DNA from: Zoogloea sp.
Lineage (GTDB): Bacteria > Pseudomonadota > Gammaproteobacteria > Burkholderiales > Rhodocyclaceae
DNA: 64,000 bases
Assembly: GCA_023150095.1 (NCBI GenBank)
Contig: JAKLLO010000002.1
Coordinates: 1-64,000 of the forward strand
Direction of reading: 5' to 3'
Part shown: piece by piece, positions 1 to 12,062 of the stretch
Numbering within the stretch: the stretch's first letter is position 1
Layout of the letters: every line of letters starts with the position of its first letter
Made by a program: the position numbers and the translations under genes
Notes under the pieces: generated by a model
The model's database searches: none
What the model was told of the DNA's origin: nothing
Seen by the model: the letters and a program-made list of their open reading frames with translations, nothing else

Positions 1-965
1 AGGTTGGGGTCGGACGCAAAGAAGGCGGTCTTCACCAGCGGCGAGTGGCCGATGGCGTAGCCCACCTTGCGGCATTCCTCGCGGTTCTTGCCGCCTTCGA
101 TCTGCAGGGTGATGAACTTGGTCGCGCCTTCACCGTCGCGCACGATGGCCTGGGCCAGCAGGATCGACACCTCCAGCACGGCCTGGCGGAAGGCGGCGTA
201 ATCGGCGGATGCGGTATCGGCGATGGTCGCGTTGCCAGCCTGACCGGTGGCAATCAAGATGTAGCTGTCGTTGGTGGAGGTGTCGCCATCAACGGTGATG
301 CTGTTGAAGCTCAGGTCGGCCACTTCCTTCAGCAGGGCGTCGAGCACCGGCTGGGCCACGTCGGCGTCGGTGGCGAGGAAGCCGAGCATGGTCGCCATGT
401 TCGGTTTGATCATCCCGGCGCCCTTGGAGATGCCGGTGAGGGTGATGGTCTTGCCGCCGATCTGCACCTGGCGCGACACCGCCTTGGGAATGGTGTCGGT
501 GGTCATGATGCCGTGGGCGGCGTCGAACCAGCCGTCGGCCTTGAGGGCTGCCTTGGCGGCCGGCAGGCCGGCGACAATGCGTTCCACCGGCAGCGGTTCG
601 AGGATCACGCCGGTGGAGAACGGCAGCACCTGGCTGGCGGCGATGCCCAGCTGGCCGGCAACGGCCTCGCAGGTGGCGCGGGCGGCAGCGAGGCCGGGCT
701 CGCCGGTGCCGGCGTTGGCCACGCCGGTGTTGATCACCAGCGCCCGGATCTCGCCGGCCGGCAGATGGGCCTTGCACACCTGCACCGGTGCCGCGCAGAA
801 GCGGTTCTGGGTGAACACCCCGGCCACGCGGGCGCCCGGCGCCAGTTCGATCAGCGTGAGATCCTTGCGATTGACCTTGCGCACCCCGGCCTCGGTGACG
901 CCAAGGCGGACACCGGGCACGGGAAACAGGGCAGCGGCTTCAGGGGGGGAAAGCAGGACGGGCAT
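1..965 (-). CDS. argJ: Bifunctional ornithine acetyltransferase / N-acetylglutamate synthase (5' part; C-terminus beyond window)
   Basis: ArgJ moves the acetyl group from N-acetylornithine to glutamate in the cyclic arginine pathway and can also make N-acetylglutamate from acetyl-CoA. The minus strand reads [19 protein letters not shown] from the ATG at 965 and stays open to the window edge. The family motif [12 protein letters not shown] is present; in this family the precursor is cut before the Thr of the ATML segment, and that Thr becomes the nucleophile. About 321 residues are visible of a usual 400 or so, so only the C-terminal end is missing. It lies 78 bases downstream of the HDOD gene on the same strand. 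Identification is firm; whether it keeps both activities cannot be read from sequence. Confidence 0.93.
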   Translation of the reverse strand, partial: MPVLLSPPEAAALFPVPGVRLGVTEAGVRKVNRKDLTLIELAPGARVAGVFTQNRFCAAPVQVCKAHLPAGEIRALVINTGVANAGTGEPGLAAARATCEAVAGQLGIAASQVLPFSTGVILEPLPVERIVAGLPAAKAALKADGWFDAAHGIMTTDTIPKAVSRQVQIGGKTITLTGISKGAGMIKPNMATMLGFLATDADVAQPVLDALLKEVADLSFNSITVDGDTSTNDSYILIATGQAGNATIADTASADYAAFRQAVLEVSILLAQAIVRDGEGATKFITLQIEGGKNREECRKVGYAIGHSPLVKTAFFASDPN

Positions 966-1043
966 GAAAGACTCCAGGAACAGGCGCCGATTGGCAAAAG
1001 AACGCCATGATAATCCGGGAGTCGTTACCGGGACACCTGCACA

Positions 1044-2480
1044 TCAGCTCGGCACACCCTCGGCGGCGCACAAGGCCACCGCAAGGCTGGCCTGCAGGGC
1101 GAAATGCTGGACAGCGCGCCAGCTCTCCTCATCCAGCGCGCGGCCATTGCGGTCGGCATAGAGCACGCCGATCCGCCGCGTCGCCGACCCAAAAGGCACC
1201 ACAAAACCCGAGTCGCTGGCCGTGACCGCTTGCAGCCGCTCGGTGCCGCCACGCTCGACGCGGGCCGGATTGACCCAGCACGCCTTGCCACTGTCGATGG
1301 CATCGTCGACCACGTCGTCCGGATCGCCATCCATCGGAAACGCGAAACGCGCGCACAGGGCTTCGCCACCATGGCCCAGCCCCATCTTGCCCTGCAGGTG
1401 CAGGCGGTCTGGCGTGAGCAGCGCCACCACCACCCGCTCGCAGCCGACGCCACGCATCACGCCTTCAGCGACCAACTGCAGGATATCGGCGATGGCGGCC
1501 CGCTCCAGGCTCATGGCGGCCAGGTCCTGCAGGATGCGCAGCTGCAGGCTGGCGTCCGGTGCGGCTGGCGGTGCCGGCGGCTCGGGTTCGGGCAAGGGTG
1601 CTTCGGCTCGCGGGATCGCGCGACCGGCTTCGGGGGCACCGAAGAAGGCAGCCACCCGCGCCGCCTCGCCGGCATTGGCGATGATCTCGGCGCTCACCAC
1701 CGAAACCGGCAGCCCGAGATAGTCCGCCGCCTCGCGGATGGCCCGCCGCGCAGCGACCGAGTCCCAGCCATCCTCGGCCGCACGGGCCAGCCGGTCGCCG
1801 ATCGCCACTGCCCGTTCGGGGCCACGGCTGCGGGCGTCACCCTCGATGGCCGCAGCCGCGAGGGAGCCGAGCTTCCATTCACGCACCAATCCGGCAGAGA
1901 GATGCCGCAGCGAGAAGCCCAGCACGACCTGCTGGGCTTCTTCCTCGCGCACGCCGCCCTGGCTCATGCAGCGCTCCAGCGCCTGGGCCTGATCGCCGCC
2001 AAAACACCAGAAGGCCATCTCGCCCACCCGCGACAGCAGCGCGGCGATGAACACCTCCTCGCCCTGCTGCTCGCCCTTGCGCTGGATCGCCCAGCGCGCC
2101 TGGACGGCCGCGTGGAAGCTGCGCGCCATCTCGAGATTGACCCGGCTGCGCACACTGCCGCGCAGCAGCGCATCGATCAGCGCCACCGACAGGGCCAGCT
2201 GGGCCACGGGGTCGAAACCCAAAACCACGATGGCCCGGGAGACGGTGTTGACCCCCTGGTTGGCGTGATTGAAATAGGCGCTGTTGGCAAGCCGCAGCAC
2301 CTTGGCGGTCATCGGCGCATCCTTCAGGATGACCTGCGCCAGCGCCGACGCCGACGCCCGGTCGTCCCCGATGATCCGCCGCAGGGCATCCACCGTGCGG
2401 GCAAACACCGGCATGTCGCGCCCGCGGATGCGGGCGATCCATTCGGTCAGATCTGGGGGAGTGGAGCTCGTGGAGTTCAT
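1044..2480 (-). CDS. HDOD domain protein with C-terminal GAF-like domain
   Basis: 478 residues. Residues about 10-210 form an HDOD domain (MTAKVLRLANSAYF, then VSRAIVVLGFDPVAQLAL), a relative of HD phosphohydrolases that usually lacks the metal ligands and serves as a signalling scaffold. A Pro/Ala/Glu-rich linker follows at about 285-310. The last 165 residues look like a GAF sensor domain (ISLERAAIADILQLVAEGV-type start, FVVPFGSATRRIGVLYADR near the end). HDOD-GAF proteins are common in Rhodocyclales and are linked to motility, surface-life or stress signalling, but no partner can be named here. The ATG at 2480 follows a hairpin and the structured element downstream of secA, so it probably has its own transcription start. 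Confidence 0.85.
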   Translation of the reverse strand: MNSTSSTPPDLTEWIARIRGRDMPVFARTVDALRRIIGDDRASASALAQVILKDAPMTAKVLRLANSAYFNHANQGVNTVSRAIVVLGFDPVAQLALSVALIDALLRGSVRSRVNLEMARSFHAAVQARWAIQRKGEQQGEEVFIAALLSRVGEMAFWCFGGDQAQALERCMSQGGVREEEAQQVVLGFSLRHLSAGLVREWKLGSLAAAAIEGDARSRGPERAVAIGDRLARAAEDGWDSVAARRAIREAADYLGLPVSVVSAEIIANAGEAARVAAFFGAPEAGRAIPRAEAPLPEPEPPAPPAAPDASLQLRILQDLAAMSLERAAIADILQLVAEGVMRGVGCERVVVALLTPDRLHLQGKMGLGHGGEALCARFAFPMDGDPDDVVDDAIDSGKACWVNPARVERGGTERLQAVTASDSGFVVPFGSATRRIGVLYADRNGRALDEESWRAVQHFALQASLAVALCAAEGVPS

Positions 2481-2540
2481 GTCGTCACCTCTCGCCGATA
2501 ACGGCAGGCGACGTTGCAGCTTGAGGCGCCGTCAACGCAC

Positions 2541-2562
2541 AAGGCCCGCTCGAAAGCGGGCC
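2541..2562 (-). terminator. Perfect 10-bp hairpin between secA and the HDOD gene
   Basis: AAGGCCCGCT and AGCGGGCCTT pair perfectly around a CGAA tetraloop. It sits downstream of secA and of the structured element, and upstream of the HDOD gene. No clear T-run follows on either strand, so intrinsic termination is possible but not certain. Confidence 0.45.
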
Positions 2563-2583
2563 TTGCTCAAGACTGACACCTCA

Positions 2584-2706
2584 CCGAAAAGGGTCGGATA
2601 ACCGTCGCGAGCGCGCCGAGGTCGGGATGAGGAACGGAGCTGTACTGGAGTACAGCGAGTACCGGAGTCCCGAGATCGGCGGGCGCAGCAGGTTAGCCGG
2701 CCCTTT

Positions 2707-2711
<5 letters not shown>
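2584..2711 (-). repeat. Structured intergenic element, copy A (downstream of secA)
   Basis: A roughly 128-bp imperfect palindrome with nested arms. Outer stem 2586-2597 pairs with 2697-2708; TAACC 2599-2603 pairs with GGTTA 2691-2695. Further in, GCCGA pairs with TCGGC and TCGGGA with TCCCGA. At the tip CTGTACT 2640-2646 pairs with AGTACAG 2649-2655. The second copy at 38866-38993 has the same arms with compensating base changes. The secA stop codon (2707-2709) lies within the outer arm. It could be a structured RNA 3' end, a processing or stability signal, or a dispersed DNA element. The structure is seen; the function is unknown. Confidence 0.85.
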
Positions 2712-5433
<2,722 letters not shown>

Positions 5434-5579
5434 TTGATTTGGAAGGGAAAACGCGGCAAAGGGCGGATTCTATCATGTCGTCCGAACACGACCGTGACAC
5501 AGGACAAGACGCCGCTCACTCTTGTCCGCAGAAAGGCTTGCCCCTAGGATGGGGGCGCCTCCCAGAATTCCAAGCCCCG

Positions 5580-6014
5580 ATGGCCAAGACCAACCCGATC
5601 GACACCTATCTCGGCAGCGGCGACAGCCTCGCCCGCCTCCAGGCCCACGCGGCCCGCCTGCTGCGCCTGCAACGCCAGCTGGCCGACCTTCTCCCCGACT
5701 ACATGGCCGCCGCCTGCAAGGTCGCCAACCTGAAAGGCGAAGACCTGGTGATCCACGTGGAGAGCGCCGGGCTGGCCGTCAAGCTGCGCCAGGCGGTGCC
5801 CAGCCTGCTGGCCGACTTCGCCCGATCAGGCGTGATCCTGCGGGACATCAAGGTGAAGGTGGCGGTGCCGGAATACCGCCCGCCCGCGCCGCCGCCCCCC
5901 GACCGCCACGTGAGCGAGTCGACCCGCAGCGGCCTAGGCGATCTGGCGGCAAGCCTGCCGTCGGACTCTCCGCTGGCCAAGGCGCTCAGGCGCTTCGTGA
6001 AGAGCGCGGGCTAA
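5580..6014 (+). CDS. DciA-like (DUF721) protein
   Basis: 144 residues from the ATG at 5580 (MAKTNPIDTYLGSGDSLARL). The frame is open upstream to 5439, but the family normally begins with such a short helical lead. The core (LPDYMAAACKVANLKGEDLVIHVESAGLAVKLRQ) is the DUF721 fold. In many bacteria lacking DnaC/DnaI loaders this family (DciA) assists the replicative helicase DnaB; that role here is inferred from family. A proline-rich linker (PPAPPPPDRH) precedes a short C-terminal helix. No strong ribosome binding site is seen. Its position between secA and lpxC matches the usual betaproteobacterial neighbourhood. Confidence 0.8.
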   Translation: MAKTNPIDTYLGSGDSLARLQAHAARLLRLQRQLADLLPDYMAAACKVANLKGEDLVIHVESAGLAVKLRQAVPSLLADFARSGVILRDIKVKVAVPEYRPPAPPPPDRHVSESTRSGLGDLAASLPSDSPLAKALRRFVKSAG

Positions 6015-6213
6015 ACAGAAAAACTCACCGCAAACCCGACGGCCATATTAATAATCTTACCGACAGATTTCTCGTAAAGACGATGTCAGAAATATTTACA
6101 CAAAACTAATCCGGAACACTCTCCGATAAAGCAACCTACTGAATACTCAAGCGGCACCTCTACATGGAATGGTACGTGCTTCTGCACCATCTTTCCCAAA
6201 AAAAGCGAAAAAC

Positions 6214-7320
6214 ATGCAGAAGCGCGCAAATCACCCTCACTTAATCTTCGCAGCACTTATCAGTATTTGTGGCAATGCCGTTGCAGCACCAAGCTATTCA
6301 GTAATTGACTTGGGGACACTCGGTGGCTTCGATAGCCGAGCCTATGCAATTAACTCCAGCGGCCAAGTAGCTGGGTACGCCAATACGAGCAACGGCGAAT
6401 ATCATCCTTTTGTCTTCAGCGCAGGCGTGATGACGGCGCGAATCGCCCTAGGCGGCGCCGGTGGAGCCTTCAGCATTAACGACAGCGGCCAAATCGCGGG
6501 CGAGTCCTATGGCAGCGGATTTACAGGCGGCCGCGCCTTCTTGGATAGCGCGGGCGTCACAACAAATCTTGGCACACTCGGAGGCAGCGGCGTTAGCGAG
6601 GCATTTGGAATCAATTCTAGTGGTCAGGTCGTTGGAGGAGCCTCCTACACACACCCCAACTTGGATTACCACGCCTTTCTATACAGCGGAGGCACAATGA
6701 CTGACCTAGGCACCTTGGGCGGAACGACGAGCACAGCCAGAGCGATCAATGACAGCGGACAGATAGTAGGATGGTCTACGACCAGCACGAACACCACTCA
6801 AGCATTTTTCTTTAACGCTGGAGTAATGAACGACATCGGCACGCTTGGCGGAACATTCAGCCGTGCGGTGAGTATCAATGCGAGCGGCCAAGCAGTCGGA
6901 TCATCCAGCATTAATGGTGACACAGAGATACATGCATTTTTTTACGCCAACGACAAAATGACTGACCTCGGAAGCTTAGGCGGTACGCAGAGCGAGGCCC
7001 GCAGCATCAATGCTAGCGGACAAGTAGTGGGCTGGTCTCTAACTCAAAACGATGCGGCTCAGCATTTTTTCCTTTATAGCGCTGGGACTATGTATGACCT
7101 GCAAGACTTAATCGATCCAAAGGCTGGCTGGCTCCTGGGGAACCAGTACCACATTGCGATTAACGATGCCGGTCAAATCGCCGCAAATGGCTGCGATGCG
7201 TCTGGGAATTGCCATGCACTCCTCCTGACACCTATCGCAAGCGATATCCCCGAACCAAGTACTTTGGCACTACTTGGTCTGGGCGGCACGGCCTTGCTTT
7301 GCCGCCGTCGGCGCCATTAA
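6214..7320 (+). CDS. HAF-repeat protein with PEP-CTERM sorting signal
   Basis: About 368 residues from the ATG at 6214, which opens a signal peptide (MQKRANHPHLIFAALISICG, ending near AVAAPS). The frame extends to 6169, but that would put extra residues before the signal. The body is six tandem HAF repeats with the pattern DLGTLGG...AINSSGQVVG, spaced about 45-50 residues, plus a degenerate seventh. The C-terminus has IPEPST, a hydrophobic stretch and RRRRH, the PEP-CTERM signal handled by exosortase systems in biofilm-forming Gram-negatives. Codon use is plainly more AT-rich than the neighbours, and the 200-bp upstream region is AT-rich too, suggesting transfer. Surface or matrix location is inferred; function is unknown. 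Confidence 0.88.
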   Translation: MQKRANHPHLIFAALISICGNAVAAPSYSVIDLGTLGGFDSRAYAINSSGQVAGYANTSNGEYHPFVFSAGVMTARIALGGAGGAFSINDSGQIAGESYGSGFTGGRAFLDSAGVTTNLGTLGGSGVSEAFGINSSGQVVGGASYTHPNLDYHAFLYSGGTMTDLGTLGGTTSTARAINDSGQIVGWSTTSTNTTQAFFFNAGVMNDIGTLGGTFSRAVSINASGQAVGSSSINGDTEIHAFFYANDKMTDLGSLGGTQSEARSINASGQVVGWSLTQNDAAQHFFLYSAGTMYDLQDLIDPKAGWLLGNQYHIAINDAGQIAANGCDASGNCHALLLTPIASDIPEPSTLALLGLGGTALLCRRRRH

Positions 7321-7342
7321 GGCCAGAAAGTCCACAAAGCGC

Positions 7343-7368
7343 AAACCGGGCCGAAAACGGCCCGGTTT
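7343..7368. terminator. Bidirectional terminator between the PEP-CTERM gene and the lpxC unit
   Basis: AAACCGGGCC and GGCCCGGTTT form a perfect 10-bp stem around GAAAAC. T-rich sequence follows on the plus strand. Genes converge here, so it can serve both. Confidence 0.8.
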
Positions 7369-7392
7369 CCATTTCCTAACCTGCGCAGAGCC

Positions 7393-7581
7393 TCAGACGA
7401 GCGGCACCAGAACCCGCTCGAGGATCAGCAGCGCGAAGAACACCAGCACCATGATGATCGCCCAGCGGAAGAGCCGCCACGCGAGCGAGAGATAGCGCGG
7501 TTCGCGGGTGAAGAAGTAGGCAAAGACCGAAGCGCCGATGCCGATTCCGACCAGCACGGCGAGAATCCGCAGGAGCAGCAC
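7393..7581 (-). CDS. Small two-helix membrane protein
   Basis: 62 residues. Two hydrophobic segments (LLLRILAVLVGIGIGASVFAY and AIIMVLVFFALLILERVLVPL) flank a short basic loop (TREPRYLSLAWRLFR), giving a hairpin topology. It starts 9 bases after the lpxC stop and ends before the terminator at 7343-7368, so it is probably the last gene of the lpxC transcript. No family function is recognised. Being in an operon with lpxC suggests an envelope role, but that is only context. Confidence 0.7.
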   Translation of the reverse strand: MLLLRILAVLVGIGIGASVFAYFFTREPRYLSLAWRLFRWAIIMVLVFFALLILERVLVPLV

Positions 7582-7590
7582 GGCCGGGCC

Positions 7591-8508
7591 TCAGCCGAGG
7601 GCCAGATCGAAGAGCTGGGCGACCGCCGGCGGCGTGGCCGCGTCTTCCTCGAAGGTGACGATGTCCCAGGCGGTCTTGTCTTCCAGCAGCACGCGGAGAA
7701 TCTGGTTGTTGAGGGCGTGCCCGGCCTTGTAGGCGCTGTAGGACGCCAGCAGCGGATGACCAGCAAGATAGAGATCGCCGATGGCGTCGAGCACCTTGTG
7801 CTTCACGAACTCGTCGGCATAGCGCAGGCCGTCGGCGTTGAGCACCCGGTATTCGTCCATCACGATGGCGTTGTCGAGGCTGCCGCCAAGGCCCAGGCCA
7901 TTGGCACGCATGAACTCCACATCCTGCATGAAGCCGAAGGTGCGGGCGCGGGAAACCTCACGCACGTAGGAGTGATCGGCGAAATCGACGGTGACGGACG
8001 TGCCCGTGCTGTCGATGGCCGGGTGATTGAAGACGATGGAGAAGCTGAGCTGGAAGCCGTCGTAGGGCTCGAGGCGAACCCACTTGTCGCCCTCGACGTA
8101 CTCGACCGGCTTCTTGACGCGCAGGAAGCGCTTGGGCGCCTTTTGCTCTTCAACGCCGGCGGACTGGATCAGGAACACGAAGGGGCCGGCGCTGCCGTCG
8201 AGGATGGGGATTTCAGCTGCGTCCACGTCGATGTGGGCGTTATCGACGCCCAGCCCGGCAAGGGCCGACATGAGGTGCTCGACGGTATTGACCTTGGCGC
8301 CCTCGCGCTGCAGGCCGGAGCACATGCGGGTGTCGCAGACGGCGTAGGGATCGGCGGGGAGATCGACCACTGGATCGAGATCGACGCGATGGAAGACGAT
8401 GCCGGTATCGGGCGCAGCCGGGCGCAGGGTGAGCGTGACCTTGTTGCCGCTGTGCAGGCCGACGCCGGTGGCGGTGACGACAGTTTTAAGTGTGCGCTGC
8501 TTCAACAT
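7591..8508 (-). CDS. lpxC: UDP-3-O-acyl-N-acetylglucosamine deacetylase
   Basis: LpxC catalyses the committed zinc-dependent deacetylation of lipid A synthesis in the cytoplasm. The 305-residue length is typical. The N-terminus ([21 protein letters not shown]), the zinc-binding segment [11 protein letters not shown], the second zinc region [17 protein letters not shown] and the catalytic-loop [12 protein letters not shown] are all present. It lies downstream of ftsZ at the end of the dcw cluster, the classical position, with its own promoter candidate at 8541-8569. In enterics LpxC level is set by FtsH proteolysis via its C-terminus; that cannot be judged here. Confidence 0.98.
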   Translation of the reverse strand: MLKQRTLKTVVTATGVGLHSGNKVTLTLRPAAPDTGIVFHRVDLDPVVDLPADPYAVCDTRMCSGLQREGAKVNTVEHLMSALAGLGVDNAHIDVDAAEIPILDGSAGPFVFLIQSAGVEEQKAPKRFLRVKKPVEYVEGDKWVRLEPYDGFQLSFSIVFNHPAIDSTGTSVTVDFADHSYVREVSRARTFGFMQDVEFMRANGLGLGGSLDNAIVMDEYRVLNADGLRYADEFVKHKVLDAIGDLYLAGHPLLASYSAYKAGHALNNQILRVLLEDKTAWDIVTFEEDAATPPAVAQLFDLALG

Positions 8509-8540
8509 GGCCGGGACCCTGATTCAAGTCACTGAATTTT

Positions 8541-8569
8541 AACATAGCACCCTGCTGCGCCGCAGCAAA
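8541..8569 (-). promoter_or_regulatory. Candidate sigma70-type promoter of lpxC
   Basis: On the minus strand TTTGCT (8564-8569) is followed after 17 bases by TATGTT (8541-8546), about 35 bases before the lpxC ATG. The spacing is ideal, the -35 match moderate. Confidence 0.5.
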
Positions 8570-8595
8570 GCGTATCCCGTGTTGCCTGCAAACGA

Positions 8596-8637
8596 CAAAC
8601 GCGCAGCGAACGGAGGCGACGTCCGGCTGCGCGTTTG
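8596..8637 (-). terminator. Long hairpin downstream of ftsZ
   Basis: CAAACGCGCAGC (8596-8607) pairs perfectly with GCTGCGCGTTTG (8626-8637). The loop holds a further CGGA/TCCG pair. On the minus strand it follows ftsZ and precedes the lpxC promoter candidate, so it likely ends the dcw transcript. Confidence 0.65.
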
Positions 8638-8666
8638 TTCGAGCCACCGAAGCGGCCCCGGGGCGA

Positions 8667-9803
8667 TCAGTCCGCCTGCTTGCGCAGGAAGGCCGGAATG
8701 TCCAGGGTAGACATGCCGTTGGCGCTCATGGCTTCAACGGTGGTGCGGGACGTGCGACGGATCACCGCCGGCAGTTCCAGGTTGCCGTAATCCACTTCCA
8801 TACCGATGTTGTCGGTACCCGTGCGGATCACTTCCATCTTGCGCGGCATGGCGGCGGCGCGGACGGCGCCCAGGCCGGTGGCGACCACGGTCACGCGGAT
8901 GCGGTCTTCCATGTTCTCGTCGAAAACGGTGCCGTACTTGACGAAGGCTTCCTTGGCGGCGAAGGCCTGGACGGTGCGCACGGCATCGCGGACTTCGGCC
9001 ATCTTCAGCGAACGGCTGGCGGTGATGTTCACCAGCACGCAGCGGGCGCCGGAGAGTTCGGTGCCTTCGAGCAGCGGCGACACGGCGGCCTGTTCGGCGG
9101 CGATGCGGGCGCGGTCGAGACCGGAAGCCTGGGCGGAGCCCATCATCGCGCGGCCCATCTCGGCCATCGCGGTGCGCACGTCCTGGAAGTCGACGTTGAC
9201 GAGGCCCGGCACGTTGATGATTTCGGCGATGCCACCAACGGCGCTGGTCAGCACATTGTCGGCAGAACGGAAGCAGTCTTCGAAGCCGGCGTCGTCGCCA
9301 TAGACTTCGAGCAGCTTGTCGTTGAGCACGACGATCAGGGAGTCGACCTGCTTGGAGAGCTCCTCGACGCCGCTCTCGGCGACGCGGATGCGGTTCTCGA
9401 AGTCGAAAGGCTTGGTGACCACGGCGACGGTCAGGATGCCCATTTCCTTGGCGATCTCGGCCACCACAGGCGCTGCGCCGGTACCCGTGCCACCGCCCAT
9501 GCCGGCGGTGATGAAGCACATGTGGGCGCCGTCGAGGGCGGCCGCAATGGCGTCACGGGATTCCTGGGCGGCTGCGCGGCCGGCTTCCGGCTTGGAGCCG
9601 GCGCCGAGGCCGGTCTTGCCGAGCTGGACCTTGGTCGGCGACAGGCAGCGGGAAAGCGCCTGCGCATCAGTGTTGGCCGTGATGAAGTCGACGCCCTGCA
9701 CGCCCTCGCGGATCATGTGATCCACCGCGTTGCCGCCGGCGCCACCGACGCCGATCACCTTGATATTGGTGCCGCCGGATGCCTTTTCAACAATTTCAAA
9801 CAT
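8667..9803 (-). CDS. ftsZ: Cell division GTPase FtsZ
   Basis: FtsZ is the tubulin-like GTPase that polymerises into the division ring. It has 378 residues with the nucleotide-binding GGAGGNAVDHM near the start, the tubulin signature GGGTGTGAAP, and the T7-loop region NVDFQDVRTAM. The C-terminal peptide LDIPAFLRKQAD is the binding site for FtsA and ZipA-type partners. The start has a strong ribosome binding site (GGAGGCGAG) just upstream. The 150-base AT-rich gap to ftsA could hold an extra promoter, as in other dcw clusters. Confidence 0.99.
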   Translation of the reverse strand: MFEIVEKASGGTNIKVIGVGGAGGNAVDHMIREGVQGVDFITANTDAQALSRCLSPTKVQLGKTGLGAGSKPEAGRAAAQESRDAIAAALDGAHMCFITAGMGGGTGTGAAPVVAEIAKEMGILTVAVVTKPFDFENRIRVAESGVEELSKQVDSLIVVLNDKLLEVYGDDAGFEDCFRSADNVLTSAVGGIAEIINVPGLVNVDFQDVRTAMAEMGRAMMGSAQASGLDRARIAAEQAAVSPLLEGTELSGARCVLVNITASRSLKMAEVRDAVRTVQAFAAKEAFVKYGTVFDENMEDRIRVTVVATGLGAVRAAAMPRKMEVIRTGTDNIGMEVDYGNLELPAVIRRTSRTTVEAMSANGMSTLDIPAFLRKQAD

Positions 9804-9954
9804 TTAACTCGCCTCCAAGAGAAACTGCACTTGATATTGCCGACGTGCAACCGATCCGCATTTAGTATTAACCCTAAATTTTACAACTAAATAAGGGGGT
9901 ATTGCACATCAAAGTTCGTTCGGATTCATGCCGCCGGAGCGACTTTCTCCACCA

Positions 9955-11184
9955 TCAGAAATTACGCTCGAACCACGAACGCATCCTCGAAAAAACCTGC
10001 CCCACATTACGCGTCTGGCGGGCCTGGATGCCGCGCCGCTTCTGGGCTGCGCCTTCCATCACGAGGCCCATCGCATTGGCGTAGCGGGGTTCGCAGACCA
10101 CATCGGCGAGGGGGCCGTCGTATTTCGGATAGCCGATGCGCACCGGCATGTGGAAGACCTCTTCGCCCAGCTCGACCATGCCCTGCATCACAGCGGCGCC
10201 ACCGGACAGCACGATGCCGGACGACAGCAGCTCTTCGTAGCCGCTGCGGCGCAGTTCGGCCTGGACCAGCTCGTAAAGCTCGCACACCCGCGGCTCGATC
10301 ACGTCGGCCAGGGCCTGGCGGGAGAGCTTGCGCGGGGGGCGATCGCCCACGCCGGGCACTTCGATCATTTCGGAAGCGTCGGCCAGGGTGTGCATGGCCA
10401 CGCCGTGGCGAATCTTGATTTCCTCGGCGTCGGCGGTCGGGGTGCGCAGGGCCACCGCGATGTCGTTGGTCACCTGGTCGCCGGCGATGGGGATCACCGC
10501 GGTATGACGGATCGCGCCCTGGGTGAACACGGCGAGGTCGGTGGTGCCGCCGCCCACATCCACCAGACACACGCCCAGTTCCTTCTCGTCTTCCGAGAGG
10601 GTGGCGTAGCTGGAGGCCAGCGGCTGGAGCACCAGATCGAGCACTTCGAGGCCACAGCGGCGCACGCACTTGACGATGTTCTGGGCGGCCGACACGGCGC
10701 CGGTGACAATGTGCACCTTCACTTCGAGGCGCACGCCGCTCATCCCGATCGGCTCGCGCACGCCATCCTGGCCGTCGATCACGAATTCCTGGGTGAGGAT
10801 GTGCAGGATCTGCTGGTCGGCCGGCAGCGGCATGGCGCGGGCGGTTTCGATGACGCGCTCCACATCCAGCGGCGAGACCTCCTTGTCCTTGATCGCCACC
10901 ATGCCGTTGGAGTTGAAGCTGCGGATGTGGCTGCCGGCGATGCCGGTGTACACGTCGCGGATCTTGCACTCGGCCATCAGCTCGACTTCCTGGATGACCT
11001 TGGAGATCGCGTCCACGGTGGCCTCGATGTTGACCACGACGCCTTTCTTCAGGCCCGACGATGGCTGCGAGCCCAGCCCGATCACCTCCATGCGGCCGTC
11101 CGACTTCAACTCGGCCACCACGCAGGTGATCTTCGAGGTGCCGATGTCGAGGCCGACAATCAGTTCCTTGTATTCTTTGCTCAT
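9955..11184 (-). CDS. ftsA: Cell division protein FtsA
   Basis: FtsA is the actin-like membrane tether of the FtsZ ring. The true start is the ATG at 11182-11184 ([19 protein letters not shown]), giving 409 residues. The frame runs further upstream through ftsQ, but that part is the wrong frame of ftsQ. Visible are the phosphate-1 motif VGLDIGTSKITCVV, GVCLVDVGGGTTDLAVF and the adenosine motif GIVLSGGAAVMQGM. The C-terminus carries an amphipathic helix (VFSRMRSWFERNF) for membrane attachment. It overlaps the ftsQ stop codon by one base (TGATG), pointing to coupled translation. Confidence 0.97.
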   Translation of the reverse strand: MSKEYKELIVGLDIGTSKITCVVAELKSDGRMEVIGLGSQPSSGLKKGVVVNIEATVDAISKVIQEVELMAECKIRDVYTGIAGSHIRSFNSNGMVAIKDKEVSPLDVERVIETARAMPLPADQQILHILTQEFVIDGQDGVREPIGMSGVRLEVKVHIVTGAVSAAQNIVKCVRRCGLEVLDLVLQPLASSYATLSEDEKELGVCLVDVGGGTTDLAVFTQGAIRHTAVIPIAGDQVTNDIAVALRTPTADAEEIKIRHGVAMHTLADASEMIEVPGVGDRPPRKLSRQALADVIEPRVCELYELVQAELRRSGYEELLSSGIVLSGGAAVMQGMVELGEEVFHMPVRIGYPKYDGPLADVVCEPRYANAMGLVMEGAAQKRRGIQARQTRNVGQVFSRMRSWFERNF

Positions 11185-12062
11185 CACTTCCCTTTTTTGC
11201 TGTCTTGCTTGCCCGTCGGCTCGGCGGAGGCGATCGGCCGGAGGGCAAAACCACTGGGGTAGCGGAGGTCCACCACCGCCACATTCATGTTCAGTCGGCT
11301 CTTGGCCTTGGGGTAGTAGCCCACGAAGCGCGCCAGGCGCTCGTCGATCGGCGCCTTGGCCTGATCGTGACCGAGCTCGATGGTGAGGCCGTCCTCCATC
11401 TTCAGCTGCCAGGCCTCGCGGGCGGACAGCGAGACGCCCACCAGCTGCTTGCCGATGGGGCCAAGCTTGCTCGAAAACTCGTCGAACTTGGCGAGGAGCA
11501 CGCCGGACGAACCTTCCGGCCCGCTGAAGACGGGCATCCTGGCGTTGCTGGCGGCGGTGAAGACCTCGCCGTAGCGATTGACGAGGCGCATGTCGCCGGT
11601 CTCGCCGACGCGCCAGTAGGCCGAGGCCACGTGCTCTTCGAGGCGCACCTCGATGCCGCCCGGCCACTTGCGGCGCACGTCGGCGCGGCGCACCCACGGC
11701 AGCTTCTCGAAGGCGCCACGCACGTCGTCCAGGTCGACGGTGAAGAAGTTGCCACGCAGGGACGAGCGGGCTGCGTATTCGAGCTGGGCGGTGGTCACCT
11801 GGGCCAACGGCGTGGTGACGACAACTTCCTTCAGCGGGTAAATCGGCAGGCGCGACACCGACGCCACGGCGGCGTAGCCGAGCCCGGCCGCGCCCACCAC
11901 CAGCAGGACGTCCGAAATCAGGTTGAGGAGCTGGGGACGATCCCACAGCCCGTTGCCACCGCCATCCCGCTGCGGCCGCGCAGCCGCGCGCGCACGCTTG
12001 CCGGCCGACGGCTTGGCGCCGGGCTCGGGCGGGACGTTGGAGGTGGTGCGCTCGTCAGCCAA
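11184..12062 (-). CDS. ftsQ: Cell division protein FtsQ
   Basis: FtsQ is a bitopic inner-membrane protein linking early and late divisome proteins (FtsB/FtsL). It has 292 residues: a basic cytoplasmic tail ([17 protein letters not shown]), one membrane segment ([19 protein letters not shown]), a POTRA domain with [16 protein letters not shown] and [19 protein letters not shown], then the beta domain. It overlaps ddl by 8 bases and ftsA by 1 base within the dcw operon. Confidence 0.95.
   Translation of the reverse strand: MADERTTSNVPPEPGAKPSAGKRARAAARPQRDGGGNGLWDRPQLLNLISDVLLVVGAAGLGYAAVASVSRLPIYPLKEVVVTTPLAQVTTAQLEYAARSSLRGNFFTVDLDDVRGAFEKLPWVRRADVRRKWPGGIEVRLEEHVASAYWRVGETGDMRLVNRYGEVFTAASNARMPVFSGPEGSSGVLLAKFDEFSSKLGPIGKQLVGVSLSAREAWQLKMEDGLTIELGHDQAKAPIDERLARFVGYYPKAKSRLNMNVAVVDLRYPSGFALRPIASAEPTGKQDSKKGK

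Noticed and set aside
9955..11946. 663-codon reading of ftsA
   Set aside because: The first 254 codons are the wrong frame of ftsQ; the real FtsA start is at 11184, where it overlaps the ftsQ stop.
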